NCBI GenBank assembly: GCA_900546565.1
Contig: URDC01000003.1
Coordinates: 1 to 64,000, forward strand
Source of the DNA: an uncultured Opitutales bacterium
Lineage (GTDB): Bacteria > Verrucomicrobiota > Verrucomicrobiia > Opitutales > Intestinicryptomonadaceae
DNA: 64,000 nt
Direction: 5' to 3'
Part shown: positions 1-8,249 of the stretch, in pieces
Position numbering within the stretch: the stretch's first letter is position 1
How the letters are laid out: each line of letters opens with the position of its first letter
The notes under the pieces: model-generated
What the model was told of the DNA's origin: nothing
The model's database searches: none
What the model saw: the letters and a program-made list of their open reading frames with translations, nothing else
Position numbers and translations under genes: made by a program

Positions 1-79
1 CGCCGCCTCTTTCGAATTTGTAAAAACCCCCGCTATGGAAGCCCGCCCAGCGGGACGGCCTCGCAGTTTTTTTTGTTGA
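1..79 (+). CDS. infC: Translation initiation factor IF-3, C-terminal end (partial)
   Basis: Reading from base 2, an open frame runs to TGA at 77-79 and encodes about 25 residues containing FEFVKTPAMEAR. This resembles the end of IF-3, where a VxKxPxMExR segment lies just before the C-terminus. The position directly before rpmI and rplT matches the classic infC-rpmI-rplT operon. IF-3 binds the 30S subunit and checks start-codon pairing. The last residues (PAGRPRSFFC) differ from the usual MTMxLxPK ending. Only the tail is inside the window, so the call rests on this short motif and on gene order. Confidence 0.65.
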   Translation, partial: AASFEFVKTPAMEARPAGRPRSFFC

Positions 80-127
80 CAATGGGATTCAAAAGAGTTG
101 AATGAACAGCTTATTCTTAATCAAACT

Positions 128-319
128 ATGCAAAAGACTAAGAAATCAATCGTAAAACGCTTCAAAATTACGGCATCGGGAAAGGTTATGCGTCGCAGCC
201 CGGGCAAGCGTCACTTGCTCAGCGCGAAATCCATCAAGCAGAAACGCGCGATGGGTCACGACAAAATGGTCACCCCCGGAATCGCGGCTATCGTCAAGAA
301 GGCCGTTCCGTTTGCCTAA
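128..319 (+). CDS. rpmI: 50S ribosomal protein L35
   Basis: Small basic protein of 63 residues beginning MQKTKKSIVKRFKITASGKV, which matches the L35 start pattern KTKKSxxKRFKxTxxGK, followed by the RSPGKRHLL and K-rich segments of the family. L35 is a structural protein of the large ribosomal subunit. An in-frame TTG at 98 would add ten residues; the ATG at 128 is preferred because L35 proteins begin with this lysine-rich segment and are usually 64-66 residues. No clear Shine-Dalgarno sequence precedes it, which fits translation coupled to infC, whose stop lies 48 bases upstream. rplT follows. Confidence 0.93.
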   Translation: MQKTKKSIVKRFKITASGKVMRRSPGKRHLLSAKSIKQKRAMGHDKMVTPGIAAIVKKAVPFA

Positions 320-398
320 TTCGGAAGAAAACAATAACACGCTGAAAGGGTGAAGGCGACCCCCAAGCACAAAAAAACAATATTCAGGAGAATAAAAC

Positions 399-755
399 AT
401 GCCAAGAGTTACAAGTTCAGTAGCGTCGCGTAAACGCAGATTGCGCACGTTGAAAGCTGCCAGAGGCTATTTCGGCAACAAGTCGCGCTTGTTCCGCTAC
501 GCAAAAGACGCAGTTCAACACGCGGGCAAATATTCATACAGAGACAGAAAAGTTCGCAGCCGCGAATTCAGAAAGCTCTGGATTGTCCGCATCAATGCCG
601 CCTGCCGCGCGGCGGGTCTTAAATACAGCGTATTTATGGCGGGTTTGAAAACGCTCAATATCGAGATGGACAGAAAACAGCTCTCCGAGCTTGCCATCAA
701 CGACGAAGCCGCTTTCAACGCCCTCGTAAAGAAAGTTGCAGACCTCAAAAAATAA
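399..755 (+). CDS. rplT: 50S ribosomal protein L20
   Basis: Protein of 118 residues starting MPRVTSSVASRKRRLRTLKAARGY, typical of L20, with the RDRKxRxREFRKLWIxRINAA segment of the globular 23S rRNA-binding domain. Length equals the family norm. L20 is an early assembly protein of the 50S subunit and in many bacteria represses its own operon by binding the leader mRNA. A good ribosome binding site AGGAG (386-390) lies eight bases before the ATG. It is the last gene of infC-rpmI-rplT and is followed at once by a strong intrinsic terminator. Confidence 0.97.
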   Translation: MPRVTSSVASRKRRLRTLKAARGYFGNKSRLFRYAKDAVQHAGKYSYRDRKVRSREFRKLWIVRINAACRAAGLKYSVFMAGLKTLNIEMDRKQLSELAINDEAAFNALVKKVADLKK

Positions 756-781
756 GACTGCATAAATAGAAAATTTAAATG

Positions 782-814
782 AAAGACGCATTCGAATGAA
801 CGCGTCTTTTTTTT
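782..814 (+). terminator. Rho-independent terminator after rplT
   Basis: AAAGACGC (782-789) pairs with GCGTCTTT (802-809), the loop contains the self-complementary ATTCGAAT, and the 3' arm runs into eight T residues (807-814). Confidence 0.9.
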
Positions 815-1130
815 GCGCGAGTGAAGATGCGATTCGGACAAAGAGGCAGAAATTTGACAAGCTGGAAAACGAGTTCGGGAAAGATTTGTAAGACGAAAAA
901 GCGGGCGCGGCGAGGAGGAAAATTCGGCGCGGGTAAATGGCGGTGCAGATTTATGAGGCAAAAACTGTCGGGAGGAGATTTTTATGCGCGGAAGGAATGC
1001 GCGGCGCGGGGAGGAAATCGGCGTAAAAATAAGAAAAAAACGCTTGCCTTGGCGGGCGGAAAACAGTGTAATGAGGGGATTATTTAGGCGGGAAACAAAC
1101 CGAATAAATTCGGCTTAGAAAATCATTTAT
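815..1130. other. Intergenic region without a convincing gene
   Basis: Purine-rich spacer between the rplT terminator and pheS. An 88-codon frame at 821-1087 exists but encodes a low-complexity, Lys/Arg/Gly-rich product with no recognisable domain and runs into the proposed pheS promoter, so it is not called. The only signal is the promoter candidate at 1044-1072. Confidence 0.6.
1044..1072 (+). promoter_or_regulatory. Candidate sigma70-type promoter for pheST
   Basis: TTGCCT (1044-1049) and TGTAAT (1067-1072) are separated by 17 bases, about 60 bases before the pheS start. The -10 matches TATAAT at five of six positions. The 14 bases from the -35 onward (TTGCCTTGGCGGGC) recur exactly upstream of the symporter gene at 28151-28164. 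Confidence 0.4.
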
Positions 1131-2177
1131 ATGGAAAAGAAAATCGAAGAAATTTTGGCAAAGGCAAAATCGCTTCTGCCCAACGCGAAAACGAAAAATG
1201 AAGTCGCCGCGATTGGCGCGGATATCACGGGCCCCAACGGCGCGTTGACGGCTTTGATGAAGGTGATTCCGACGCTCGACAAGGCTGAAAGACCCGCGGC
1301 GGGCAAAATGATAAATTTGGCAAAGAAGGAAATCGAGCCGCTCATTGCCGAGGCGTATTCGAGAATCGAAAACGAACAGATGGCGCAGGCTCTGGGCGAA
1401 AAGCCCGACATCACCCTGCCCAACATCGACGCGCCCGCGGGAACTATCCACCCGCTGACGCTTACAATCCGCAGGATTTGCGAGATTTTCAAGAAGGTCG
1501 GCTTTACCGTGGCGGAGGCTACCGATTTGGAGACGGAATGGTTCTGTTTCGACGCGCTCAACACGCCCGCCGACCACCCCGCCCGCGACGCGCAGGACAC
1601 GTTGTTTCTGCCGCGCGAAAGCAAGGTCGGGAATGTGGCAAAACACGCGGACGAATTGTATCTTTTGCGCAGCCACACGTCTTCGGTTCAGATTAGGGCG
1701 ATGCTCAAAGAGGGTGCGCCGATTAGAATTCTCGCGCCGGGGCGGGCGTTCCGCCGCGACACGGTCGACGCGACGCACTCGGCGAACTTCCACCAGATTG
1801 AATGTCTTTACATCGACAAAGGCGTTAAGTTGACGGATTTGAAGGCGGCGTTGGACTATATGTTCAAGTCGCTGTTCGGGTCGTCGGCGAAGACGCGGCT
1901 GCGCCCGAGCTTCTTCCCGTTCACCGAGCCGAGCTTCGAAGTTGACTTTATGAGCGCGGACTTGGGCAAGCTCAGCAACAAGTGGATTGAGATTATGGGC
2001 TGCGGAATGGTAGACCCGAATGTGCTCAAAAATGTTGGGCTCGACCCCGAAGTTTACAGCGGCTATGCGTTCGGTTTGGGCGTGGAGCGCGTTGCCATGC
2101 TTATGCACTCCATTGACGACATCCGCCACTTCTACGCGAACGACGTGCGCTTTTTGCGCCAGTTTTCGGTGCGCTAA
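1131..2177 (+). CDS. pheS: Phenylalanyl-tRNA synthetase alpha subunit
   Basis: 348 residues, the usual size for PheS. An N-terminal coiled-coil tRNA-binding arm (about residues 1-90) precedes the class II catalytic core: motif 2 around RILAPGRAFRRDTVDATHS and HQIECLYID, and motif 3 as GYAFGLGVERVAML near the C-terminus. With PheT it forms the cytoplasmic alpha2-beta2 enzyme that charges tRNA-Phe. pheT follows 43 bases downstream on the same strand, the standard order. The ATG at 1131 gives the expected start; no strong Shine-Dalgarno sequence is visible. Confidence 0.97.
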   Translation: MEKKIEEILAKAKSLLPNAKTKNEVAAIGADITGPNGALTALMKVIPTLDKAERPAAGKMINLAKKEIEPLIAEAYSRIENEQMAQALGEKPDITLPNIDAPAGTIHPLTLTIRRICEIFKKVGFTVAEATDLETEWFCFDALNTPADHPARDAQDTLFLPRESKVGNVAKHADELYLLRSHTSSVQIRAMLKEGAPIRILAPGRAFRRDTVDATHSANFHQIECLYIDKGVKLTDLKAALDYMFKSLFGSSAKTRLRPSFFPFTEPSFEVDFMSADLGKLSNKWIEIMGCGMVDPNVLKNVGLDPEVYSGYAFGLGVERVAMLMHSIDDIRHFYANDVRFLRQFSVR

Positions 2178-2220
2178 TGGCGGGAAATAACATCAAAATG
2201 TCTCGAAAGGATTTGGAAAA

Positions 2221-4671
2221 ATGAAAGTCAGTTTAAAATGGTTGAACAAATATGTCGATTTGTCGGACATCGGAGTCGGGCAGATTGCGGAAGCGTTGCC
2301 GATGTTGGGCTTGGAAGTGGAAAGCATTGAAACGCTCGGGCTTAAACCGCTCGAAAATGTGGTTGTCGGGCAGATTCTCAGCCGCGACCCGCACCCGAAT
2401 GCCGACAAGCTGGGCGTTTGCATGGTGAAGGTCGCCCCCGACAAAGAGCCGATTCAGATTGTTTGCGGCGCGAAGAACTATGTTGTGGGCGACCGCGTGC
2501 CCGTCGCGCTCGACGGAGCAAAGCTGCCGACGCCCGAAGGCGGCGTTTTCGAAATCAAGGTCTCGCAGCTGCGCGGCGTGCAGAGCAACGGCATGATGTG
2601 CTCGGCGCGGGAACTCGGGCTCGGAGCAGACCACAGCGGTTTGATGATTTTGACGGACAACCCCGCGGCAAAAGTCGGCATGCCGATTAACGACGTCTTT
2701 ACGGACTCGGACACGGTTTTCGAAATCGAGCTTACCGCCAACCGCGGCGACTGTCTAAGCCACATCGGCGTTGCAAGAGAGCTTGCGGCGCGTTTCGGCA
2801 AAAAGCTCAAAAAGCCCGAAATCAAGTATGCGCCGAAGTATGAGCCCAAGCCCGAAGGCGGGCTGCTGGAATCGGTTGAACTCAGGAGCAAGAACTGCCC
2901 GATGTATAGCGCGATTTCGATTAAAGGCGTGAAAATCGGGAAGAGCCCCGAATGGCTCGTTCGCGATCTGGAAGCTGTCGGGCTGCGCTCGATTAACAAT
3001 GTCGTCGACGTGACGAACTATGTTTTGATGGAATACGGCCAGCCGCTGCACGCGTTTGACGCGTCGACGATTCGCGGCAGGAAAATCGTCGTCCGCCAAG
3101 CCGAAGACGGCGAGAAAATGACGACGCTCGACGGCAAAACCTACACGCTGACGTCGGAGGCGACGCTCATTTGCGATGCGGAGGGCGCGAATGCGCTCGC
3201 GGGCGTTATGGGCGGGCTGGACTCGGAAGTGAAGGACTCGACGACGGACATAGTTTTGGAGGCCGCGTATTTCAACCACGGCAATATCCGCGCGACTTCG
3301 CGCAAGTATGCGATAAATACGGACTCGTCTTACAGGTTTGCGCGCGACGTAGACCCCAACGGCACTCTCGAAGCCGGCCGCCGCGCCGCCGATTTGATTG
3401 CGGAGCTTGCGGGCGGAAAAATCGAGCCCGTGGCGTGTCTTGTGGGCGCAAAGCCGCGCGACGACCGCAGCATTGAGACGTCGCTTGACTACATTGTCGA
3501 CAAGATTGGTTTTGACGTTTCGTTCGAAAATGTCCGCGACGCGTTCGAGCGGCTCGGCTTCACGGTTTCGGGCGATGCGCAGAAAATGTCGGTGCTTGTG
3601 CCGTCGTTTAGGTGCGATGTCGACCGCCCCATAGACTTGGTTGAGGAATTCGTGCGCATTTGGGGCTCGGACAACATTCCGTCGACCGAAATGACGGCGA
3701 AGGCTCTGTTGCGCGACGACGACCCGCTTTTCAAATACAACCGCAGAGCCACCGATTTTCTGGCGGCAAACGGGTTCAACGAATGCCAAAACTACACGCT
3801 CAAAGACAGCCGCGTGAATGCGGAGCGGCATGCGAATGCGGACTTTGTAAAGCTTGCCAATCCGCTGACGAGCGATCAGGACAGTTTGAGAATGTCGCTG
3901 CTTGACAGCCTGCTTGACGTAGTGCGTTTGAACGCGTCGGCGGGCAACGACTTTTACGGGTTCTTCGAAAACGGAAAGGTTTTCAATGCGGACAACTCGG
4001 GCGAAGTTATGGAGCTTGCCTCGACTGCGTTCGCGATTGCCCCGAATGCCGAAAAGCGCGAATGGAAAAAGCGCGGGCAGCCCGACTTTTTCACGGCGAA
4101 GAAGTTCGCGTTCGATTTGCTCGGAATTTTAGGGGTGGACGCGTCGCGCCTGAACTGGTCGGCGTTGGAAGAACCCCTGTGGCAGAGCGGCTTTGCGGCG
4201 GTCTGCGGTTCGGAAAAGCGCGAAGGCTTCCGCGTCAAATTCGGCGCGGTAAATGTCGGGCTTTTGCGCAACGAGGGCATTGACCGCGTTGTCTATGCGG
4301 GCGAAATCACGTTTAAGCCCGAGGTTGCGGGACGCAAAAAGGGCGCGGAAAAATTCAGGAGTTTCAGCCTCTTCCCCGCTGCGGTTCGCGACTTGGCGGT
4401 GATTGCGAAGGTTTCGGAAAACGCGTCGGAAATTGTGAACGAGGTCTCGAAGATTGCGAAGCAGAAGACAAAGGGCTGCGGGTTCGAGCTTGAAAGTTTG
4501 CAGTTGTTCGACTCCTACGCGGGCAAGGGTGTCGAGGAAGGCTGCAAGAGTTTGGCGATTTCGCTTTCGTTCCGCTCTGCCGAAAAGACTTTGCAGGCGG
4601 AAGAAGTCAACAAGGTTTTTGACGCAGTTTGCGCGGAACTCTCGAAAAAACGCAAGCTAAGAATCGCCTAA
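2221..4671 (+). CDS. pheT: Phenylalanyl-tRNA synthetase beta subunit
   Basis: 816 residues, normal for bacterial PheT. Begins MKVSLKWLNKYVDLS, the conserved start; then a tRNA-binding EMAP/OB domain (VVVGQILSRDPHPNADKL, about residues 44-150), the B3/B4 editing domain with RSINNVVDVTNYV and GQPLHAFD, the B5 domain (about 400-475), the inactive synthetase-like domain and a C-terminal FDX-ACB domain (about 720-816). It partners PheS in charging tRNA-Phe and edits Tyr-tRNA-Phe. AAAGGATTTGG just before the ATG is a plausible ribosome binding site. tatC starts one base after its stop, suggesting co-transcription. Confidence 0.97.
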   Translation: MKVSLKWLNKYVDLSDIGVGQIAEALPMLGLEVESIETLGLKPLENVVVGQILSRDPHPNADKLGVCMVKVAPDKEPIQIVCGAKNYVVGDRVPVALDGAKLPTPEGGVFEIKVSQLRGVQSNGMMCSARELGLGADHSGLMILTDNPAAKVGMPINDVFTDSDTVFEIELTANRGDCLSHIGVARELAARFGKKLKKPEIKYAPKYEPKPEGGLLESVELRSKNCPMYSAISIKGVKIGKSPEWLVRDLEAVGLRSINNVVDVTNYVLMEYGQPLHAFDASTIRGRKIVVRQAEDGEKMTTLDGKTYTLTSEATLICDAEGANALAGVMGGLDSEVKDSTTDIVLEAAYFNHGNIRATSRKYAINTDSSYRFARDVDPNGTLEAGRRAADLIAELAGGKIEPVACLVGAKPRDDRSIETSLDYIVDKIGFDVSFENVRDAFERLGFTVSGDAQKMSVLVPSFRCDVDRPIDLVEEFVRIWGSDNIPSTEMTAKALLRDDDPLFKYNRRATDFLAANGFNECQNYTLKDSRVNAERHANADFVKLANPLTSDQDSLRMSLLDSLLDVVRLNASAGNDFYGFFENGKVFNADNSGEVMELASTAFAIAPNAEKREWKKRGQPDFFTAKKFAFDLLGILGVDASRLNWSALEEPLWQSGFAAVCGSEKREGFRVKFGAVNVGLLRNEGIDRVVYAGEITFKPEVAGRKKGAEKFRSFSLFPAAVRDLAVIAKVSENASEIVNEVSKIAKQKTKGCGFELESLQLFDSYAGKGVEEGCKSLAISLSFRSAEKTLQAEEVNKVFDAVCAELSKKRKLRIA

Positions 4672-4672
4672 T

Positions 4673-6205
4673 ATGCCCAACGACGCCGACATCGATACGG
4701 AAAATCCCGCCAACGAAATGACGTTTTTGGAGCATCTCGAAGAGATGCGCGGCGTTATTATAAAGTCGCTGACGGTTTTTATGCTGGCTTTTGTAGTGGT
4801 GCTTTTCGGGTTCTACTACTTCAACAAGCTCATGCTTTATCCGCTTAATGCAGCCAAGGAAATTTTGGCTGTGTATGTGGGACAGGAGCAGGTCGAGACG
4901 AAGCCCGCGGATATCGAAAAGCAGACACTCGGCCCTGTGTATCTTGTCGGCGAGGGCGAGAATGCCCAGAAGTCGGGCCCGTTTTATATCGTTCCGAAAG
5001 ACGACAGTGTGGTGCTCGTAAAAGAGCCGCCGCGCGGCAATAGTTGGGTTGCTGACATCAAGCTGAGGTCGATGTCGATAACGACGCCGATTTTGGTGTG
5101 GCTGTCGGTTGGTTTTTTGGGCTCGCTGGGGTTGTCGCTGCCCTTTATTGTGTATTTTGCGGCGCGTTTTGTTATGCCCGGGCTTACGAAAGCCGAGCTT
5201 AAAATGCTAGCACCGGGGGTGATTGTCGGAACTGTGCTGTTCTTTTTGGGTGCGTGTTTTGCGTTCTTCTTTATGCTGCCGATGGGTATCGCGTTTATGG
5301 CGTATATGTCGCAGGGAATGCAGCTTGAAATGTTCCCAGATGCGATGAGTTATTACAGTATGGTGATATTTCTCACAATTGCGACGGGGCTTACGTTCGA
5401 GCTTCCTCTGTTGCAGTTGGTGCTGATTTATCTGGGAATTTTAAATGTCGAATGGCTCAAAAAGAACCGCAGAATGGTGCTTTTGGTGATTGTGCTCTTT
5501 GCCGCGATTGTGACGCCGCCGGATGTGATAACGCAGATTGCCCTTTCGACGCCGCTTTATTTGATGTATGAAATTTCGCTGCGTATCGGGATAATTTTGC
5601 GCCGCAAAAAACTCGCCCGCGAGAATGCCGAACGCGCGGCGGAAGAAGCCGAAGACGCCAAACGCGACGCCGAATATGCGCGCAGGCAGGCGCAATTGAA
5701 GCTTGAAGAGGAGAGGGTAGAAGCCGAAAAGGCAGCGGCGCAGAGCAATGCCCTGCCCGATAACGGTGCGTATGAAGACCGCGCGGGAAGTGAGTCGCGC
5801 GAATATGGGGACTCGGACTATGAAGAGCTTGACAATCTCGACGACGACTACGATTTGGACAAGTATATGCAGGAGCTTGACAAGCCGCAGGAGGGCTACA
5901 TAGATTACGGGTCGCTCGCGAAGCCCGCGGCGGATTTTTCGCCCGACTGGTCGCTGAATGCGCCCGATATTTCGGTAATGTCGCCCGACTGGGCACTTAA
6001 CGAAACTCCGAAAAATTCCGAAATCGAAGCGAAGCCCGAAGAGGTTCAAGTTGCCGAAGACACAGCCGAAAATTCGGTGGAAGGTTCGGTTTCTGCGGAA
6101 AGTTCGGTTGAAGGCTCGGAGGAAGCTCCGTCGGAAGGCGGAAGTTCGGAATCCGAAGCAGGGCAAAAAGACATTTCGGGAACTTCTACGCAATCAAACA
6201 ACTAA
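4673..6205 (+). CDS. tatC: Twin-arginine translocase subunit TatC with long acidic C-terminal extension
   Basis: 510 residues against about 250 for typical TatC. The conserved N-terminus FLEHLEEMRG is at residues 18-27, followed by six membrane segments ending near residue 310. Two departures stand out: the first periplasmic loop between TM1 and TM2 is enlarged by some 70 residues (about 62-130), and a cytoplasmic tail of about 190 residues follows TM6. The tail has an Ala/Glu/Arg-rich probable coiled coil (about 315-360), an acidic Asp/Tyr stretch, two SPDWxLN repeats, and a Ser/Glu-rich end. TatC is the twin-arginine signal receptor for export of folded proteins. A likely local substrate is the oxidoreductase at 37598-39016. 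tatA/tatB are not in the window. Confidence 0.93.
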   Translation: MPNDADIDTENPANEMTFLEHLEEMRGVIIKSLTVFMLAFVVVLFGFYYFNKLMLYPLNAAKEILAVYVGQEQVETKPADIEKQTLGPVYLVGEGENAQKSGPFYIVPKDDSVVLVKEPPRGNSWVADIKLRSMSITTPILVWLSVGFLGSLGLSLPFIVYFAARFVMPGLTKAELKMLAPGVIVGTVLFFLGACFAFFFMLPMGIAFMAYMSQGMQLEMFPDAMSYYSMVIFLTIATGLTFELPLLQLVLIYLGILNVEWLKKNRRMVLLVIVLFAAIVTPPDVITQIALSTPLYLMYEISLRIGIILRRKKLARENAERAAEEAEDAKRDAEYARRQAQLKLEEERVEAEKAAAQSNALPDNGAYEDRAGSESREYGDSDYEELDNLDDDYDLDKYMQELDKPQEGYIDYGSLAKPAADFSPDWSLNAPDISVMSPDWALNETPKNSEIEAKPEEVQVAEDTAENSVEGSVSAESSVEGSEEAPSEGGSSESEAGQKDISGTSTQSNN

Positions 6206-6214
6206 CGAACGCCT

Positions 6215-8233
6215 ATGTTCGACATTTTTCCAAGCGCGAAAATTTTCGACCGCGTTTTTGCGCGTGTCGGCGCGTTTGTGTTTGAGGGAGCGGAAATATT
6301 TAAAGCGGTGTTTGCGGCGGGTGTGCGGAATGTTGCGCGGAAGGCAAGTGCTGAGTTGGGAAGCGGTGTTCAGACGCCGCGATGGTCGAAAAAATTTCGC
6401 GGCGTGAATGCAGGCGCGAAGTTTGCGGTTTTGGGACTTGGGTGTGCGGCGTTTATTTGCGCGTGTTCCGAGCCGCCGAAAGTCGTGCGGGGGGAATATC
6501 CCCTGCCCGCTGACGCGGAAATTTCGAACTGCGAAGTCGGCAAATACGGAGGTGTGTTTGTGCTGGCGATTTCGCAGGAGCCGAAGACGTTCAATCCGCT
6601 TGTGGCGACCGACGCATATTCGGCGGACGTGATTTCAATGACGCTCTCGCCGCTTGTGGCGTTCGACCCAATCAAGCAGGAGAATGTGCCCGCGCTCGCG
6701 AAGTCGTGGGAAATTTCGGAAGACGGCAAAACCTACAAGTTCCGCCTGCGCGAAGGCGTTAAGTTTAGCGACGGCACGGAGTTTACCGCCGACGATGTGG
6801 TCTTTACTTTCGACACGATTTTTATGCCGCTTAAAGACTCGCGGGGAGAGGTTGTGCTCGACCCCGAAACGAAGAAGCCGCTGTTGAAATATCCGTCGCG
6901 CAATGCGGGACAATTCACAATCGGCGGCGAATACATCAAGTATAGGAAGCTCGGCAAATACACGGTCGAATTCACGACGAACAAAGTTTACGCGCCGTTT
7001 TTGACGGACATCGGGTTTGTCGAAATTCTCCCGAAGCACAAGCTGCAAAAAAGTGTGGAGGACGGCTCGTTTTTAAGCGCGTGGTCGACGAAGACGGCGA
7101 TAGAGTCGCCCGAAGAAATCGTGTCGACGGGCCCGTTCAGGATTTTTTCATACAAGCCCGGGGAAGTGTTGATTTTGCAGCCGAACCCGCACTACTGGCG
7201 GGCGGACAAGAACCGCCAGCGGCTGCCGTATGTCGACTTTCTGATTTTCAAATTCGTGGCGGACGCGAACACTTCGACTATTCTTTTTGCGACTGGTCAA
7301 TGCGACGCCGCGGCGATTTCCGCCAACGACTATGCGTGGGTCAAGAACTACGAGGGCACTTACAAATTCAAAATCTACGAGCGCGGCGCGGACGCGTCGA
7401 TTTCGTTTATCTGGTTCAACCAGAATCCGAACAAGGATAAGGACGGCAAGCCGTATCTCGCGCCGAGGAAGCTTAAATGGTTCGCGAATGTCAATTTCAG
7501 GCGGGCGGTTATGCACGCGATAGACCGCGACGGACTTATTAAAAGTGTGTGGTTTTCGCGCGCGGTAAAGCTGGACTCGATTATAAGCCCCGCGAACAAA
7601 AAGTGGCACAATCCGAATACGCGCAAATACGAGTATGCGCCCGACAAAGCCCGAAAAATGCTGGTTTCGGAGGGCTTCTACTACGACGAATCGGGCGGGT
7701 TGCGCGACTCGGACGGCGAGCGGGTGGAATTCGATTTCATAGTTTCGGACGGCTCGCAGAACACGACGACGACGGCGACGACGTTTGTGGAAAATATGCG
7801 CGCTATCGGAATCAAGGTGAATTTGAAGTTTCTGGATTTCTCGTCGATTGTATCGAAGATAAACAACACGTTCGACTACGAAGCCTCTATGATTGGGTTT
7901 ACGGGCGGCGGCGACCCGTCGGGAGGCAAGGCGATTTACCGCTCGGACGGGTTTTTGCACGTCTGGAATCCGCGGCAGAAAAAGCCCGCGACGGAATGGG
8001 AGAAGCTGATTGACGACATTATGGACAGGCAGGAAGTCGAGCTCGACCCGCAGAAACGCCGCAAGCTGATTTTCGAAATGCAGGACGTTTTCGCCGACCG
8101 GCTGCCCCTGCTCTTTTTGACGACGCCCATGAGCTACTCGGGTATTGCGGACAAGTGGCGGAATGTGAAAGTACCGCCGATTGGCTCGATAATCTGGAAT
8201 CTCGACGAATTATACGACGCCGAAAGCGACTGA
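6215..8233 (+). CDS. ABC transporter substrate-binding lipoprotein, oligopeptide (SBP_bac_5) type
   Basis: 672 residues with the family 5 solute-binding fold: the GGVFVLAISQEPKTFNPL entry strand and PALAKSWEISEDGKTYKFRLREGVKFSDG signature are clear. A hydrophobic stretch ending FICAC (about residues 69-84) is a lipoprotein signal with the lipid-bearing cysteine around residue 84. The first 63 residues before this signal are unusual: they include an amphipathic segment and no ordinary signal. An in-frame GTG at 6404 would start the protein just before the lipoprotein signal and may be the true start. It should deliver peptides or a similar ligand to the fused permease encoded 16 bases downstream. 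No ATPase subunit gene is present nearby. Confidence 0.9.
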   Translation: MFDIFPSAKIFDRVFARVGAFVFEGAEIFKAVFAAGVRNVARKASAELGSGVQTPRWSKKFRGVNAGAKFAVLGLGCAAFICACSEPPKVVRGEYPLPADAEISNCEVGKYGGVFVLAISQEPKTFNPLVATDAYSADVISMTLSPLVAFDPIKQENVPALAKSWEISEDGKTYKFRLREGVKFSDGTEFTADDVVFTFDTIFMPLKDSRGEVVLDPETKKPLLKYPSRNAGQFTIGGEYIKYRKLGKYTVEFTTNKVYAPFLTDIGFVEILPKHKLQKSVEDGSFLSAWSTKTAIESPEEIVSTGPFRIFSYKPGEVLILQPNPHYWRADKNRQRLPYVDFLIFKFVADANTSTILFATGQCDAAAISANDYAWVKNYEGTYKFKIYERGADASISFIWFNQNPNKDKDGKPYLAPRKLKWFANVNFRRAVMHAIDRDGLIKSVWFSRAVKLDSIISPANKKWHNPNTRKYEYAPDKARKMLVSEGFYYDESGGLRDSDGERVEFDFIVSDGSQNTTTTATTFVENMRAIGIKVNLKFLDFSSIVSKINNTFDYEASMIGFTGGGDPSGGKAIYRSDGFLHVWNPRQKKPATEWEKLIDDIMDRQEVELDPQKRRKLIFEMQDVFADRLPLLFLTTPMSYSGIADKWRNVKVPPIGSIIWNLDELYDAESD

Positions 8234-8249
8234 TAGAAAACATCGGAAA

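Noticed and set aside
42..74. CCCGC/GCGGG hairpin followed by a T run near the window start
   Set aside because: It lies inside the infC reading frame, the T run is 12 bases beyond the stem, and termination here would cut off rpmI and rplT.
821..1087. An 88-codon frame between rplT and pheS
   Set aside because: Lys/Arg/Gly-rich product, no ribosome binding site, overlaps the pheST promoter candidate.
1080..2129. A 349-codon minus-strand frame opposite pheS
   Set aside because: Antisense shadow; Arg/Val-rich low-complexity translation and exact overlap with pheS.
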